Source: Sophora flavescens
Lineage: Eukaryota > Streptophyta > Magnoliopsida > Fabales > Fabaceae
Assembly: GCA_030762895.1 (NCBI GenBank)
Contig: CM061062.1
Location: 132,911,104-132,975,103, forward strand
Length of the DNA: 64,000 nucleotides
Direction: 5' to 3'
A program made the translations under genes and the position numbers. Below the pieces are notes generated by a model, which was not told where the DNA came from, did not search any database, and saw only the letters and a program-made list of their open reading frames with translations. Shown in pieces: positions 1 to 12,225 of the stretch (its first letter is position 1; every line of letters starts with the position of its first letter).

Positions 1-1879
1 TTTTTTGAAATCCCTAACCCTATTTTCATGTTGTAGCCGAACCTATGCCTAGGGTAGATTGAATGTTTTGGTTGTTTTTAACTGGTGATTATGTGTTGGA
101 ATCATTGAAGCAAGCGAGGAAGATCGTGGTACCCGACGAAGGACAAGAAACATCTCTACTTTGAACTCAGGTAAGAGAGGACTGCCTGAGGGATGTTTCA
201 ATAACTGTATGCAATTGTTTATGGATTGTGAAGTTGTCTTAAGTCCTGTTGTGATTATCTGAAATGATTATGTGATTGAACTGTCTGTGCTAAAATGTCT
301 GAGCTTGATGATGCACTGAGAATTCGATATATGGCATGAACTGTAATGATTGTCACGATATTTATGTGGAAATATTACTGTTGATTGATTGATGTCTGAG
401 AAGTCTGACACTTGTCGGTTCTCAATTAATTATGATGGTAAAAGTATTAAAAAGCCTTATGAGAATTTTGGAACAAAAATATTTATTTGATGATTTCTTG
501 ATAAAAGAATGAATATAAAGATGGAACTGTAAATGGAATATTTTAGTATGTTATCATTTTCGAAAAATGAGACGGAAAATATTTTGAGAACTAAGTGTGA
601 AATATTTTAAAGCTAGAGGAAAATCATTTTCTTAAAATAATCTTAGTATAAGTGAAAATAATTTTTAAAGTATGTTTTATGAAGGAAAACCTTAATTTGG
701 AAATGATTGGCAATATTTTAGTAAAGGATTTGAAAGGATTTGACAACGTTCTAAAGATGGTTTGGAAGAAAAAGAAGAATTTCAAAAGAAAATGGATTTT
801 TTTATAACTTAGCATTTTACAAATGGATTTCCAATGAAAAATATTTCTGGAAAAATACTTTTGAAAATATTCCGGCAAGCTTGGATAAGTTGCTGAAGTT
901 TCATTTTGTATTTATGGTTCACCGAGCGAAAAAGAATAAATACGTTGGAAAGTGAATCTAGTATGCGAGACGTCGGAATACTATAGTTCCGTAATTTACA
1001 CGTAGATCTTTGATGCGTGTCACGTTGTTGTGGGCTGTGTGTCCTAATCACGTTGTTGTGGACTGTATGTCCTAACCACGTTGTTGTGGACTGTGTGTCC
1101 TAATCACGTTGTGATAAACGTTGAAAAAGATGACAGTTGTTTTCTATGACCACAAGCCCAAGACCGGTGCATCGGTTTAGGGCGTTGTGACTGAGCACTC
1201 GGACTTCGTGTCCCGTGTTGAAGTTGAAAAATCTTGAAGTTAAAGATTTTATGAATAGTTGTTAGCCTTTGAGCTTCGACAAGGAAAGAATGTACACACA
1301 GAGAAACTTTGAGAAAAAAATGATTTTTACATGCATTTGTTTGGCAGACGTGGCATGTTGCCAAGTTAGAAATCATCGAGTCATGTGTTGGCCAATGAAT
1401 TTTGGGGAAATACGCCCATGAACTACCATAACCATTGGTTGCTGAGTGATTTGCCAATGCGTGGACAAAACTTTTCCGTTTATTGTAATGACAATTGAGT
1501 GTCATGAGTTTGCGCAATAACCATTGTTTGCTGAGTGATCTACCAAAGAGTTACAAATGTGTTGGACATTGATTCTTTTCGTTGACAACGATCCATGTAA
1601 AAAGCTTGATCAGCTTAAACGAAAAATGAAGTTGGTATATCATGAGATTAAGTTAGAGCCTGAATATTGAAGTGTCATGCATATTTTTATAAAAATCATG
1701 ACTGATCGGGTATGAGACCCCCTTGATATAATACTGTTTATTTTCAATAATTTTAAGATATATGACTTTACATGCTATCTGATGTTTTGTTTCATGCATA
1801 TGGTTATTGTGATTAATCCATATATTGGTATATCACTCTTGCGTACTTTCTTATTGTTTTCTTTTCCTATATGGAATTG

Positions 1880-1880
<1 letters not shown>

Positions 1881-1923
<43 letters not shown>
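1881..1923. repeat. (TA)n microsatellite
   Basis: Pure TA dinucleotide run inside the LTR, immediately upstream of the open frame that starts at 1932. Confidence 0.95.
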
Positions 1924-1926
<3 letters not shown>

Positions 1927-1931
1927 TTTAG

Positions 1932-2402
1932 ATGGATCCCAACATCCCCTTGGCACCATCGGGCTCGATGACGCTGACTTTTGATAACACCCATAATCCG
2001 GGAGCGTGGGATATCCACCCGGGATCCCACTCTGCTACATATACCGGGCCGGTTAGTTCACTAGAGGGAGCTGTTGAGGGCGGACCACAGCGGAGAATTC
2101 AGACTATCCAGTCGGTGAGGATTTCACTACCACCTCCCTGGTATTACCTTCATGTTTTGGCTGAGCGAGGACAGTTACATGAGCATCCACCTCTTGGAGT
2201 ACCACTTCCCGGAGTTGTACCTGACTCACCCCCGGTGGAGGATCCGGAGGAGTTCTTCGATGACGAGCCAGAGTACGTTGTTCTTGATGACGACGATGAT
2301 GATGACTCTCCTAATGAAGGAGGGGAGGTTTTGGATGTCATGCCTGATTCGTCTTTTGGGAGTGGGGGTGTTCATTTTGGCTTTCCTAATGGCCATCTCT
2401 AG
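1932..2402 (+). CDS. Unrecognised 156-residue ORF inside the LTR
   Basis: This open frame of 156 codons lies in the terminal part of an LTR, a region that normally holds no coding sequence. The predicted protein is rich in Pro, Gly and acidic residues, with a run of seven aspartates at about residues 119-125 flanked by Glu/Asp-rich sequence, and a Gly/Ser/Phe-rich C terminus. I see no signal peptide, membrane segment or known catalytic motif. The related LTR at 41063-52351 has no matching long frame at the equivalent position. The sequence is locally GC-richer than its surroundings. It may be a chance ORF in a GC-rich regulatory segment, or captured coding sequence. I do not recognise a family. 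Confidence 0.3.
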   Translation: MDPNIPLAPSGSMTLTFDNTHNPGAWDIHPGSHSATYTGPVSSLEGAVEGGPQRRIQTIQSVRISLPPPWYYLHVLAERGQLHEHPPLGVPLPGVVPDSPPVEDPEEFFDDEPEYVVLDDDDDDDSPNEGGEVLDVMPDSSFGSGGVHFGFPNGHL

Positions 2403-2628
2403 TTGGACCACCTTTGGGTTTTCTTTTTGTGAGGTAGTTTATCCTTGTCCGGCTGATTCCTGGTTCCTGAGGACCATGGTATTTTGTGATGTGGTTCCGG
2501 ACCCTTTTGTTTTATGATGCTTATATTTCTCTTATCTACTCATTTTCTAACTATGTCAATGGCCTATTCTTATAAAGGCCATATGTTCATTTTGTAACTA
2601 TGTACTTATGCTACAACTGCTGATCTAA

Positions 2629-2631
<3 letters not shown>

Positions 2632-2671
<40 letters not shown>
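2632..2671. repeat. (TA)n microsatellite
   Basis: Second TA run within the same LTR, downstream of the ORF. Confidence 0.95.
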
Positions 2672-2674
<3 letters not shown>

Positions 2675-2850
2675 TTTCTGTTGTTCATGTTTTGAGTGTT
2701 CATATATCTTAAGAAAAGAAAAAAAAAATCATCACCATTTTTAACATACTTATTTAATAAGAAAATATTATTTTTCGAAAATAACCATGATTCAATAAGT
2801 TTTATTTTCTACAATCGATAATCATGTGACGCCCAAATTGGGGTGTTACA

Positions 2851-3525
2851 CTCACCAAGCGGCGCAGCCTTCTACATCTTATTAGGGAAAATTTAGCTCT
2901 GGCCCAGTTGAGAATGAGATCACAAGCCAACAGCCGCCGCCAGGACCGTACCTTCCACAAGGGCGATTGGGTTTGACTCCGCCTTCAGCCATATCGACAG
3001 CTCACTGATAGAGACCGCACGTCACCCAAGCTCGCCAAACGGTTTTTCGGGTCGTACCGAATCCTCAAGAAGCTGGGACCTGTTCCCTTCGAGCCAGCCC
3101 TGCCTCCGGATGCAAAAATTCACTCTGTATTTCAGATTTCAAAGTTGAAACCCTTTCATGGAACCCCCCCAAACCAGGTTCCCGCATTGGCACCCACCAT
3201 TACTGGCAACAGAATCAACTTGCAACCCATTCGAGTGCTGGAGTCACGTATGTTAAAGAAGCCTCAGGGAACACACATGCAACTGCTGATTCAATGGGAA
3301 GGTCTTTCTGAGCTTGAGGCAACTTGGAACGATGCTAGAGAGTTCTCCGACAACTACCCCAATGTCGCCCTTGAGGACAAGGTCGAAGTGGACCCGAGGA
3401 GTAATGATGCAAGGCCACATGAGGAACCAGAGGAAGTGATTGGGCCGCCTCATATAATTGAGCCCAATGGGTCACCTCCCAAAAGGAACAAAAAGTCACC
3501 CAGTTGGCTATCTCATTTCATATAG
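2851..3525 (+). pseudogene. Chromovirus (Ty3/gypsy) integrase C terminus plus chromodomain, fragment
   Basis: One frame runs from the LTR junction to a stop at 3523-3525. It reads as the C-terminal tail of a plant chromovirus polyprotein: an integrase tail with the GDWV and LRLQPYR signatures and a 'SPKLAKRFFG..RILKKLGPV' block, then the linker 'ISKLKPFHG' (about 3140-3163), then a chromodomain-like segment containing 'QLLIQWEGLSELEATWND' (about 3280-3335) and the 'LEDKVE' block. In-frame TGA at 2974-2976, where the family has Trp, disables it. In an intact element this tail would direct integration through chromatin binding. Its upstream part is missing because the LTR at 1-2850 landed inside it. 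No LTR of its own is recognisable downstream. Confidence 0.8.
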
Positions 3526-3734
3526 TTATTAAAGGGAAAAAATAGTGTTATACGCACAGGGAGTTATTGCTATCTAGAATAATCCTATTGCACTTGTCAT
3601 CCAGTTAGTTATGAATTGTAATCATGCATAGTACACCTGGCCTCAGTCCCGTAAAGTCAGGAACAAATTTGGTTATTGATGTATGCAAATTCTATGGAAT
3701 CAGAGAAGAAATTCAAGTATTTTGTTATTGCTCA

Positions 3735-4700
3735 TTTATTCCCCCTTATCTGCTGGAGCCCCTTCTGCTTGAAAGAAGGAACCTTTCCCCTTTTGCCTTC
3801 ATCACATTCCTGCATGCACGCCATGCAAATGTTTTGACTTTCGGGGGAACATATAAGTTCCATATAAATTACCGATTGCCTTCTAGCTTCAGGTTTGATG
3901 CATCCACCAAGGACTCCATGCATAGACGATAACATGATTTGACCGAGTACTGATCATCCTTTGTAAAGTTCCAGATAAGCCTATCATCAATCACGACTTC
4001 AAACAAAGGTGTAGATAAAATTCCTTCAGCTGTTTGGGGCGTAAACAGATTGCGAATAAGCACTTCGTTCTATGTTTTACTATTGCAAATCTCTAACCAC
4101 CAAATTTATTACCGGCTAGGAGTGAGTGTTTTGTAGCGTTAAAGTTTTGCCATTATTGAGCCGGGTTCATTAAAAACACCGATATTGTGACGCGTTCCAA
4201 TCCTCCACCTAAAGCCCTCCTTTAAAAAGACTCCCAGATGCTATACCAAACAATACCTTTTGGAAAATATTTAGTTTTGAAGATTCTTGATACCATAGCT
4301 TCCGGGTTAAAGACAAATCTCCAATTGTTTTTCTAACATTGTCAAATTAAAAGCTCTCAGGTTTCTAAAGCCCAGACCACCAAATTCCTTTCTAACAATC
4401 ATCTTATCCCATCTCAGCCAATTAATACCATGTTTCTTTCTACTCTTCGAACCCCACCAGAAAGAATTCATCATCTCCTCAATTTCCTCAGCTAGAGAAG
4501 GGGGAGAAGGAAAATGCTCATAAAGTAAGAAGAGATTGCTTGGATAACTTCACAAGCTCTTCTCTACCAGTCTTGGAAAGATGTCTGCCACTCCAAGAAT
4601 TCAGCTTTTTCCATATCCTGTCCTTCAAATAGTTAAAAGTAGCCTTCTTGTTCTTGCCAATCATAGATGGGAGACTTAAATACTTCCCTGTAATAGTTGG
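3735..4700 (-). pseudogene. LINE (non-LTR retrotransposon) fragment: end of reverse transcriptase and zf-RVT region
   Basis: Read on the minus strand, the segment begins with a block like 'YLSLPSMIGKNKKATFNYLK' and 'LNSWSGRHLSKTGREEL' (about 4690-4560), the usual plant LINE sequence downstream of the RT palm. It continues through 'FWWGSKSRKKHGINWLRWD' (about 4460-4400) and ends with 'DDRLIW...YSVKSCYRL' (about 3990-3925) and 'PPKVKTFAWRACRN' (about 3850-3810), the zf-RVT-like region. Several frameshifts and stops break the frame, so this is a 5'-truncated, decayed copy. No poly(A) tail or target duplication could be recognised. Confidence 0.75.
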
Positions 4701-4945
4701 TCTTATTAAGATTTGGTGTTGGTCTTGGATAGTTGCAAAACATGGTTGTTATGGTTTATTGTTTTAAGATTGGTGTTATTGTCCCCTTGGGAGTATTAGG
4801 TCCTTATGATAATATTGTAGGGGAAAATTGATTATTGTGTAAAAGGATTTTAGAGTACCCATTATACTCCCTCAATATATGTCCTTGCTTATATATAAAA
4901 CAATTCTATTTCATTTAGATTAGATTAAAAAAATCACACACACAC

Positions 4946-4993
<48 letters not shown>

Positions 4994-6570
4994 TTATCAA
5001 AAGAGAAACAAAATGAATTAATAAAGTTATTTGGTTGAGGACAAGATAAAATTTATCCCATATTATAAATATAAAGCCAGCAGAAGTGCCAAAAAAAGTT
5101 TTTGAAATGATTTTGAAAGTTTGGTTTATGAGAAAAAACTTTTTACTATCCTAAGAGCATCTTTATCCTATCTCAAAAATAAAAAAAAAATCTTTATCCC
5201 ATCTCATTTTGGAGTTCTTAAATGAGACACACCATTACATATTATCCATTTTTATTTTTTATAAATTAAACATCTCATTTCTCTAACCCAACAACTTCTA
5301 AAAAGTTCTTAATGGACCTCACCGGTGATCCACGTTCTTACATTTCATCAATAAATTTCCCACATTGTAATTCAACATATATATATTTTTTAAAAAAATA
5401 AAGTCAAAAGAAAAATCACAAGCAACATGTGCTTCCACAAGCACTCATCAATTTACATGCTCCATGTGTTAAAAAAATATAAGCACCACTTCTTATAGGT
5501 TTAAGCACACTGCACTTAGAACCGATGAAGGTGCTTTAAATACTTTTTTTTTTTTTTTGTCACTTTGGTCATTTTCATCCAAATATATTAAGTTCATCTC
5601 ATCAAAGAGTTATTTTTTCAAGGAATAATTAATCATTCTCAAACATGATAATATTATACAATAAAAGTTAAAAATAATATTCTGAATCAAGGAGATCGAG
5701 AAGATGGTTTTCTTTATGATATATATGACTTTAATTTCGATGCATCGTCAGTATAAAATTTTTACACTTTTAATTAATCACAAACCGTATCATATATGAC
5801 TTAATTATTACAAAAATTTAACAAAATTTCAATAATATATCAATTTATGATTAATTGATCTCGTAAAAAATCTTTCTAATGATTAAATAATGATATATTA
5901 AATTGTTTCCTTAACTTTTAACAATAGGATATTTTATCATTTAAGAACCTAATATTATTGGTGTTTAGTGTGATTTTCTATTTTGAGTAGGATATAAAAA
6001 AAAAGTTTTGTGCTTTGGATGAATTTGAATTTAAGACTTGATTCATATAATGTTTTTTGAATTGGACTTGATTCATATAGTTGATTTTATGTTCACCACA
6101 AAAATGGTATGATTTAGGTTTAAGTCTAGAGATTTCGCATTAATACGTGCTTTGTTGGATGTTCTATCCGAAAGTAAGTAACAAAATTACTATATAAATA
6201 TATAATAAAAATAAAATAAATTTAGCTACAATTAAACAGTAATGTGCCCATGTGTGCGTGCAAGACCTATTCATATATTTAGTTATTTTTGTCTTTTCTT
6301 GTTATCCAAACAAACACTTTTTTTTTACTAAAAAAACAAAGCAGGATAATCTTTTTAGTTTTTTCTTAATCTTGTTCTCCTGAATAAAAAATCTCAATCG
6401 AACTGATTTTCCGAAACCAAGAATCTCTGAGTGACAACGAAAAAGCACAAGTTGATTTCACCCCTAGAATCCCTCTGTCCAATTATATAAGACCGAAAGT
6501 GATTTTTATTTTCTTTTTAAAAGGCAAAACCACGATCTTTCCTCCTTGTTTTTTCTTTTTCTTTAACAAA
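4701..6570. other. Intergenic, AT-rich; no gene seen
   Basis: No supported reading frame. It contains a (TA)n tract at about 4945-4989 and many A/T runs. The last few hundred bases act as the upstream region of the carrier gene. Confidence 0.7.
4945..4989. repeat. (TA)n microsatellite
   Basis: TA run preceded by a short (CA)n and ATACAT stretch. Confidence 0.95.
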
Positions 6571-6572
6571 AA

Positions 6573-6582
6573 ATATATATAG
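6573..6582 (+). promoter_or_regulatory. Candidate TATA box of the carrier gene
   Basis: ATATATATAG lies about 400 bp upstream of the carrier start codon and about 120 bp upstream of a CT-rich 5' leader (about 6699-6745) typical of plant 5' UTRs. Position and composition fit a core promoter; nothing else supports it. Confidence 0.3.
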
Positions 6583-6758
6583 TTGGCCATCTCGGAGTCT
6601 GCTAAATTCCTGCGAAGCCTCACAGACTGAGGAAAGGAGAAATCGACGGCTCTCAATTCCTCAATCAATCCAATAAGGCGGCAATCTTTCAACAACCTCT
6701 TTTCCTCCCTCTCCCTCTCTCTCTCCTCTTTCAGTTTCTTCCTCTCTCTAAAACTCTA

Positions 6759-6950
6759 ATGTCTGCTCTCTTCTCCATTGCCTCCTTCCCCATCCTCACT
6801 GGCTGGTATGTTTTTTTTTTCTCTCTCACTTTTTTCTTTGTGTCTGGAGATTTAACTCAGAACCCTAATTTTCTGGTGCATCCATGGAGGGTGAAATTTG
6901 ACCTTATTATGATTGTGTTAGGTGTGGATGAATGTTGTGTTGTGTTGTAG
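6759..6950 (+). promoter_or_regulatory. Carrier 5' leader: possible upstream ORF and 5'-UTR intron
   Basis: An ATG at 6759 opens a frame in the leader. A donor (CTG|GTATG, intron from 6806) and a T-rich acceptor ending TTGTAG at 6950 could remove a 145-bp 5'-UTR intron just before the real start. If unspliced, the upstream frame would precede the coding start and could lower translation. Confidence 0.3.
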
Positions 6951-6986
6951 GTTGTAGTTGGAAAGGGAAGGGTGGTGGTTGTGGCA

Positions 6987-7180
6987 ATGGAGGAGGAGGA
7001 GCCGAGCCAGCTGAGACGGGCGATGATTGATGCTTCCGCTGGGGCCATTTCTGGTGCTATATCACGCACTGTTACCTCCCCCCTTGATGTCATTAAGATT
7101 AGATTTCAGGTCACTTTTTCAATTTCATTTTTCTCATTTCAAATTCATGATCATCTTTTGGATAAGTGAGTTTGTGTTAG

Positions 7181-7223
<43 letters not shown>

Positions 7224-10200
7224 GTTTTGAAGAGATAAAATAAAAAAGAACTTGTTTACCAAAAAAAAAAGAAGAACTTAAGCTAAGGCAAGTATTGATA
7301 AGGAGTTATGAAGCACGGACACCTCTTCAAAGTGTCGTGTCGCGTGTCAGACACGTCTCGGATACCGACACTTCTTGGACACGTCTATATGTATATAAGC
7401 GGTGTCTCGGTGTTAAAATGTTTTGGACATTAGTCATGTTGCAGTGTCCGTGTCAGAGTTGGTGCTTCATATTATGGGTATTCAAATGAGAATATATATT
7501 TTTTTGTTGTTGTTGTGAGTAATGGGGGCTAAGCCGGAAATAGAAATTATAGAGGTTACACGGGAGTAGAAATTCCCATAACATCAGAAGCAACTTGCAC
7601 AGGAGGATGCTCATACAAAATCAAATGAGAAGCCTTCCCACAACCTAAATTAGCTAGCACGTCAGTGCTCCAATTGGCTTCACGAAACACATGAGAAAGG
7701 CACACTTGCTAGTTAGAATTCAAAAGCCTCTGGATGCTAACATCGTTTTTTTTTTTCCCGGTTTTCTTACAAGTGAACTCACTTGATAAGGAAACAAAAA
7801 GAGAAGGGAAAGTATTAAATGGAAACTTCTTATTCAATATTTTCTTGATTGGTTAATAGGTGCCCTGGTTAGACAAACCATTTTTTTTATTGCTAGCATT
7901 TATAATTTTGTTTGCCTTTTCCCTTTTCTTCTCCTTCATCCACTTGTTTTTATTTTCTTAATCATGTATTTCATCCTTTCCTTTTCTTTTTAGGGAGATA
8001 TTGCTAGCTTTCGAAAAAATTGTAGTCATTTAACTATAAAATTTTCGCTTGAAAACAGTATTTAATTAATCAATAATATACAGAATAATCAACTTTCAGG
8101 ATGTGGCAATGTGTCTTTCTCTTTGAACAGTGGGCTTGATTATGGTAAGCAGTGTTAATTTTATTTGACATGATGCGGCTTATGTACGGTATAGCTTATT
8201 GGTTATTTGAAGGAGTATGACTATCTAGTAGTTGCTTGAGCGCTCTTGGATCTTATAATTTACGCAATCTGGCTTGAAATTTATTGAGGATGATGTGCTT
8301 AGTCTGCCAGAGGTGGGCAGATGCTGAATATAAAGTTAATTTTATTTTGCATATCTGGTTTGAAATAGGGTTCTTGTCATTATTTTTCATTTCCACGTAC
8401 CTTAGATGACAATGGGCCTACTAACTATTTAAAAAAATATGTTCATTCATGGTCATCAATTAGGTTTTAAATTTACTTCTTTAATATCAGGTATTTGTCA
8501 GTGATTGGCATCATTTGATGTGAAAAAATGTGACCTCAAGATGCTTGCATCGACATGGGTGCTCCACTATAAGATTTGTGTGTATGTGACTATGTTAACA
8601 TTTTAAAGTTTTGCATGAGATTTGGGGTTCTTGGGTCCATGACTTTTCAATGTTGCCTGCTCCATTATGAATATGAGCAGTGAGCTGAAGAAAACTGTTA
8701 TTCACATTCATTGACAGGTTCAACTAGAGCCCACATCTTCGTGGGCTGTACTACGCAAGAATTTGTCCACACCATCAAAATATACTGGCATGCTTCAAGC
8801 AACCAAAGATATTTTTAGAGAAGAAGGCATACGGGTAGAATAACTCAACTTCTATAATTGATGTTTAATTTAAGCCTTACTTTACTTCTGTCCATTATTA
8901 GTCTGCCACTACCTTCCCCTTCCCATTGAAAGGTACCAATTGGCCAGTGGTAAGATTGGTTTAACTGATAGTGCTTGAGTTCTTGAAAATATCTTGCAGA
9001 AGATTCTTTTCGACATTTTTTCTGAGGAAAAATGTGTATTATACTTTTTATCTGACATATTACAGGGTTTTTGGCGGGGCAATGTGCCAGCTTTGCTCAT
9101 GGTTATGCCATATACAGCCATACAATTTACAGTTTTACACAAGTTGAAGACTTTTGTCTCTGGTTCTTCCAAGACAGGTATCATATTTTATATATTTCAA
9201 TTGTTATTCAGTAGCCTAACATATTAGCTTTATGAACAAAGTGAATTTATGTCCTAGGTGTGTACTAGGTTTTTTGTTGACAATTAGGTGGGGATTTCTT
9301 CACATCATTATCAGTTAGAACTGTAAAAATGTAGGTCCATAAGCTCTTCTTATTCATGACAGTATATTGCTAAATATCATTTTACTAATTTATTGTAGGA
9401 AAAGTTTCTCTAAAGTGAGCGTGTTTCTAAAGTGAGCAACTAAGGGTGTGTCGATCTTTGATTTAATGAAAAGTGCATTGTTATCTCAACCCTTGAAATG
9501 ATTTAGAGGAGCCTTTAGTTGCTAACTTTTCAAACAAGTTCACTTTAGAGGACTCTTGTCCTTCATATTAATAAGGCACCTTAGGGGAGGATGCTTTAGT
9601 TAATGGATGTATACACTCGCACTGTATATATGCAGGCCAAACTGTGCCCATGTGCACTTCAGAGATATTAATTATTAGGAAATTTCCTGTTCTAGGTTTG
9701 TGTTATTCATCGCTTGCTTTCTGTTGCTGCAGAGGATCACATTAATTTGAGCCCTTATCTATCCTATGTGAGTGGGGCACTAGCTGGGTGTGCAGCTACC
9801 GTAGGGTCGTATCCCTTTGATCTCCTCCGAACCATATTAGCTTCTCAGGGTGAACCGAAGGTATAAGCATTATAAATGATTAAGGTTGCAACTTTTTGAA
9901 GTAAATTACTGCAATGTGTGTACCCAAAACAAGAAGGAAAATTATTGTACTGGTGAAGGAAATTGTTAGTGCTCTTTTTTAAACACCATCCTCCAGTCCT
10001 TTGGGCATGAGAATGGTGACATTATGCTTTTTATTCATTATTATTGCCAATTTTAGGGTGGGATTGTTCACGTTTTCTTCCTCCTTGTCTAATTAGTAGT
10101 ATTTCACTGCACAATTTGTCAGATCATGTCATGTATGCTTTTTATTAGCCTAGAAGCTACGTTAAACCCTAAAGTCCACTGTTCAAACTTCTAATGCCTA

Positions 10201-12225
10201 GAGGGGCACCACAGCTAAGGGGTCCGTTTGTTTTAGATTTTGATAGAATTGATTTTGATATAATTGATTTTGGAAGAATTGATTTTAAAAAAATCAAGGT
10301 TAAAAAAATTGATTTGTGTTTGGTAACAGTATTTTAAAAGCAGGTTTAGAAAATTTGATTTTGTTTAGATGATAAAGTAAAATCACTTTTGAGGTGTAAA
10401 TATGTAGAATTTTGTGGGTCCTACATCTAGAATCAATTATTTTCAACGGAAAAGCTAAAAATTTTTGCTTCCACAAAACTCAATTTTACCCACCAGGAAT
10501 CAATTATTTTGGATGGGATTTTGTAGCCAAACGTCCCAATTACTGTAGTAAGTGGGGTTTGAGGGCTGAAACTCCGTTTCTGCTTCTACCCAAACAAGCA
10601 CTAGGCTGTTTGTTGCAATCACATTAAATAGGCTCCCAAAATCTGTTACTCAAGCTTTGATCTCAGGAGGTGACTGGATTACATAACCTCAAATCCACTA
10701 ATCCAGTGTAAAGTTGTCCCTCAATAATGAGCTTTATTTCTGTTTTGACCCTGCAAAGAGGTGGAAGAAAGGAAGCAACTCCTGGCCCTTGACAAAAGAA
10801 CATAAACATTGTGAGCGCATGGTCTGAGGTTGTTGTTGGCCCTGTAGAGTTCAATTTTCGTAACCATGCCATGCTAATATACTTCCTTTATTTAGGTGTA
10901 TCCAAACATGAGGTCAGCATCCATTGATATCCTCAAGACTCGTGGCTTCCCGGGCTTGTATGCTGGATTGTCACCAACACTAGTTGAGATTATACCGTAT
11001 GCAGGCCTGCAATTTGGCACCTATGACACCTTTAAACGTTGGGCCATGGTAAAATTCCACTCCTTCTGGACATGTCATTTATTTTCAGTTGGCATAGTTA
11101 TGCCCTGCATGCATCGGATGTCATTTGGTTGTTCTGAAACTGTAGTAAGGTGAGCTTGTTGGTTCTTTGATATTCTGCATTGCTGATTATTCTATCCTGT
11201 TTGCTTTGTCTTGTGCCATCATCATCTTACAATCTTGGTCGAAGTGAAATGATTCTAGAAGCATTAGAATGACATGAGATGCATCAATAAGTTAACTCCG
11301 AATCCCATTGTGTATGATGAGTTCTTGTTTTGTTAAGAGGGTTGCTCTAGGTTTGTCTTGCTTTTCAGTGCATGTTTGAATCTCCATTTCATTTTTAGAT
11401 TCTTATCTTGTTACATATGTTACCATTCTAAATTTATGGACATGGCCTATATTGGCTTTTACATATGCCAGCCATTAGCTATTTGCACTGACAAAGAAGC
11501 TATACAGCAGTTTGTATTATTAATTTTTCACTTGAGTCTGAGCAATTGATCATGTTCATGCCTCATCTCAGTGTCACATCCGCATTTCAGCTAGTTTAAA
11601 ATGTAACTATGGAAATAGTAGCAGAAGACGAAAAGAAAACATGGAACAATGTTGCCACAAATTTGGTTCACTTTATAGTGAGCATAAGCAATTTTCTTAT
11701 ACCTCTTCATTTATTATGCATATTATGTGGAAAAATTGTAGGCGTGGAACCGTCGTCATTATTCCACCACTACTGAAGAAGATACCCTCTCTAGCTTTCA
11801 GCTTTTCCTGTGTGGGTTGGCTGCTGGAACATGTGCCAAGCTTGTGTGTCATCCGCTTGATGTAGTAAAGAAAAGATTTCAGGTAGATTTTAGAATCTTG
11901 AGCCCCCTCTCAACCCCCACCCAAAACAAGTAAATTTGTGTTCACTTCACGCTGGTCATGTCATGTGGATATATAGTTATGGATCTTCTTTCTTTGTTTG
12001 CTGCAGATAGAAGGTCTACAAAGGCATCCAAGATATGGAGCTCGAGTTGAGCACCGTGCATACAGAAATATGTTTGATGCCATGAAACGGATATTACAGG
12101 CAGAGGGTTGGGCTGGTCTATACAAGGGGATACTCCCATCAACTGTTAAAGCTGCACCAGCTGGTGCTGTAACATTTGTTGCATATGAATTGACATCAGA
12201 TTGGCTGGAGTCTATTTTGACTTGA
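6987..12225 (+). CDS. TPC: Mitochondrial thiamine diphosphate carrier (mitochondrial carrier family), 7 exons
   Basis: Coding exons are 6987-7109, 8718-8834, 9066-9177, 9733-9860, 10896-11048, 11742-11882 and 12007-12225. All introns are GT-AG and the phases match, giving 330 residues. Three repeats each carry the mitochondrial carrier signature Px[DE]xx[KR]: PLDVIK near residue 35, PFDLLR in exon 4 and PLDVVK at the end of exon 6. Two are followed by RFQ and one by TILASQ. The N terminus (MEEEEPSQLRRAMIDASAGA) and C terminus (AGAVTFVAYELTSDWLES) match the plant carrier that imports thiamine diphosphate into the mitochondrial matrix for dehydrogenase complexes. Six membrane helices in the inner membrane are expected from the family. 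The ATG at 6987 fits the family start; no upstream in-frame ATG was found. Introns hold LINE and MITE debris, but the exons are intact. Confidence 0.9.
7180..7217. repeat. (TA)n microsatellite in carrier intron 1
   Basis: TA run with a short TGTATATG tail, about 70 bp after the exon 1 donor. Confidence 0.9.
7305..7472. mobile_element. Small MITE-like inverted repeat in carrier intron 1
   Basis: Left end TATGAAGCACGGACAC is mirrored by GTGTCCGTGTC...GTGCTTCATA on the right. A TA on each side could be a 2-bp duplication. The core is rich in GTGTC/GACAC motifs. No coding content. Confidence 0.45.
7556..7741 (-). pseudogene. LINE 3' fragment (RNase H C terminus) in carrier intron 1
   Basis: On the minus strand a frame reads 'VFREANWSTDVLANLGCGK' and continues to a stop at 7556-7558. 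This is the end of the RNase H-like domain found at the C terminus of plant LINE polyproteins. The fragment is antisense to the host gene and severely 5'-truncated. It is independent of the LINE piece at 3735-4700, which comes from an upstream part of such an element. Confidence 0.65.
10221..10606. mobile_element. MITE-like element in carrier intron 4
   Basis: The left end GTCCGTTTGTTTTAG resembles the reverse complement of the right end CTACCCAAACAAGCAC. The interior has repeated GAATTGATTTT / AATCAATTATTTT segments that fold back. No target duplication could be fixed, so the limits are approximate. Confidence 0.45.

Larger units (their letters stand above)
1..2850. mobile_element. 3' part of a long Ty3/gypsy-type LTR (left end outside window)
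   Basis: The stretch ends in GGGGTGTTACA at 2850, a typical LTR terminus. It shares landmarks in the same order with the LTR at 41063-52351: a CAGGTAAG...CCTGAGGG block (about 168-195), a repeated 'GGACTGtgTGTCCTAA' block (about 1030-1110), a 'GCATCGGT...GCACTCGGACTT' block (about 1168-1210) and a 'GGTATGAgACCC' block (about 1708). The next base to the right lies inside an older chromovirus integrase frame, so this element inserted into that copy. Whether it is a solo LTR or the 3' LTR of a full element cannot be seen. Two (TA)n tracts lie inside it. Confidence 0.65.

Noticed and set aside
624..1517. Minus-strand open frames of 80-137 codons
   Set aside because: They lie in LTR sequence, are Phe/Lys/Ser-rich low-complexity translations of AT-rich DNA, and have no motif or splice context.
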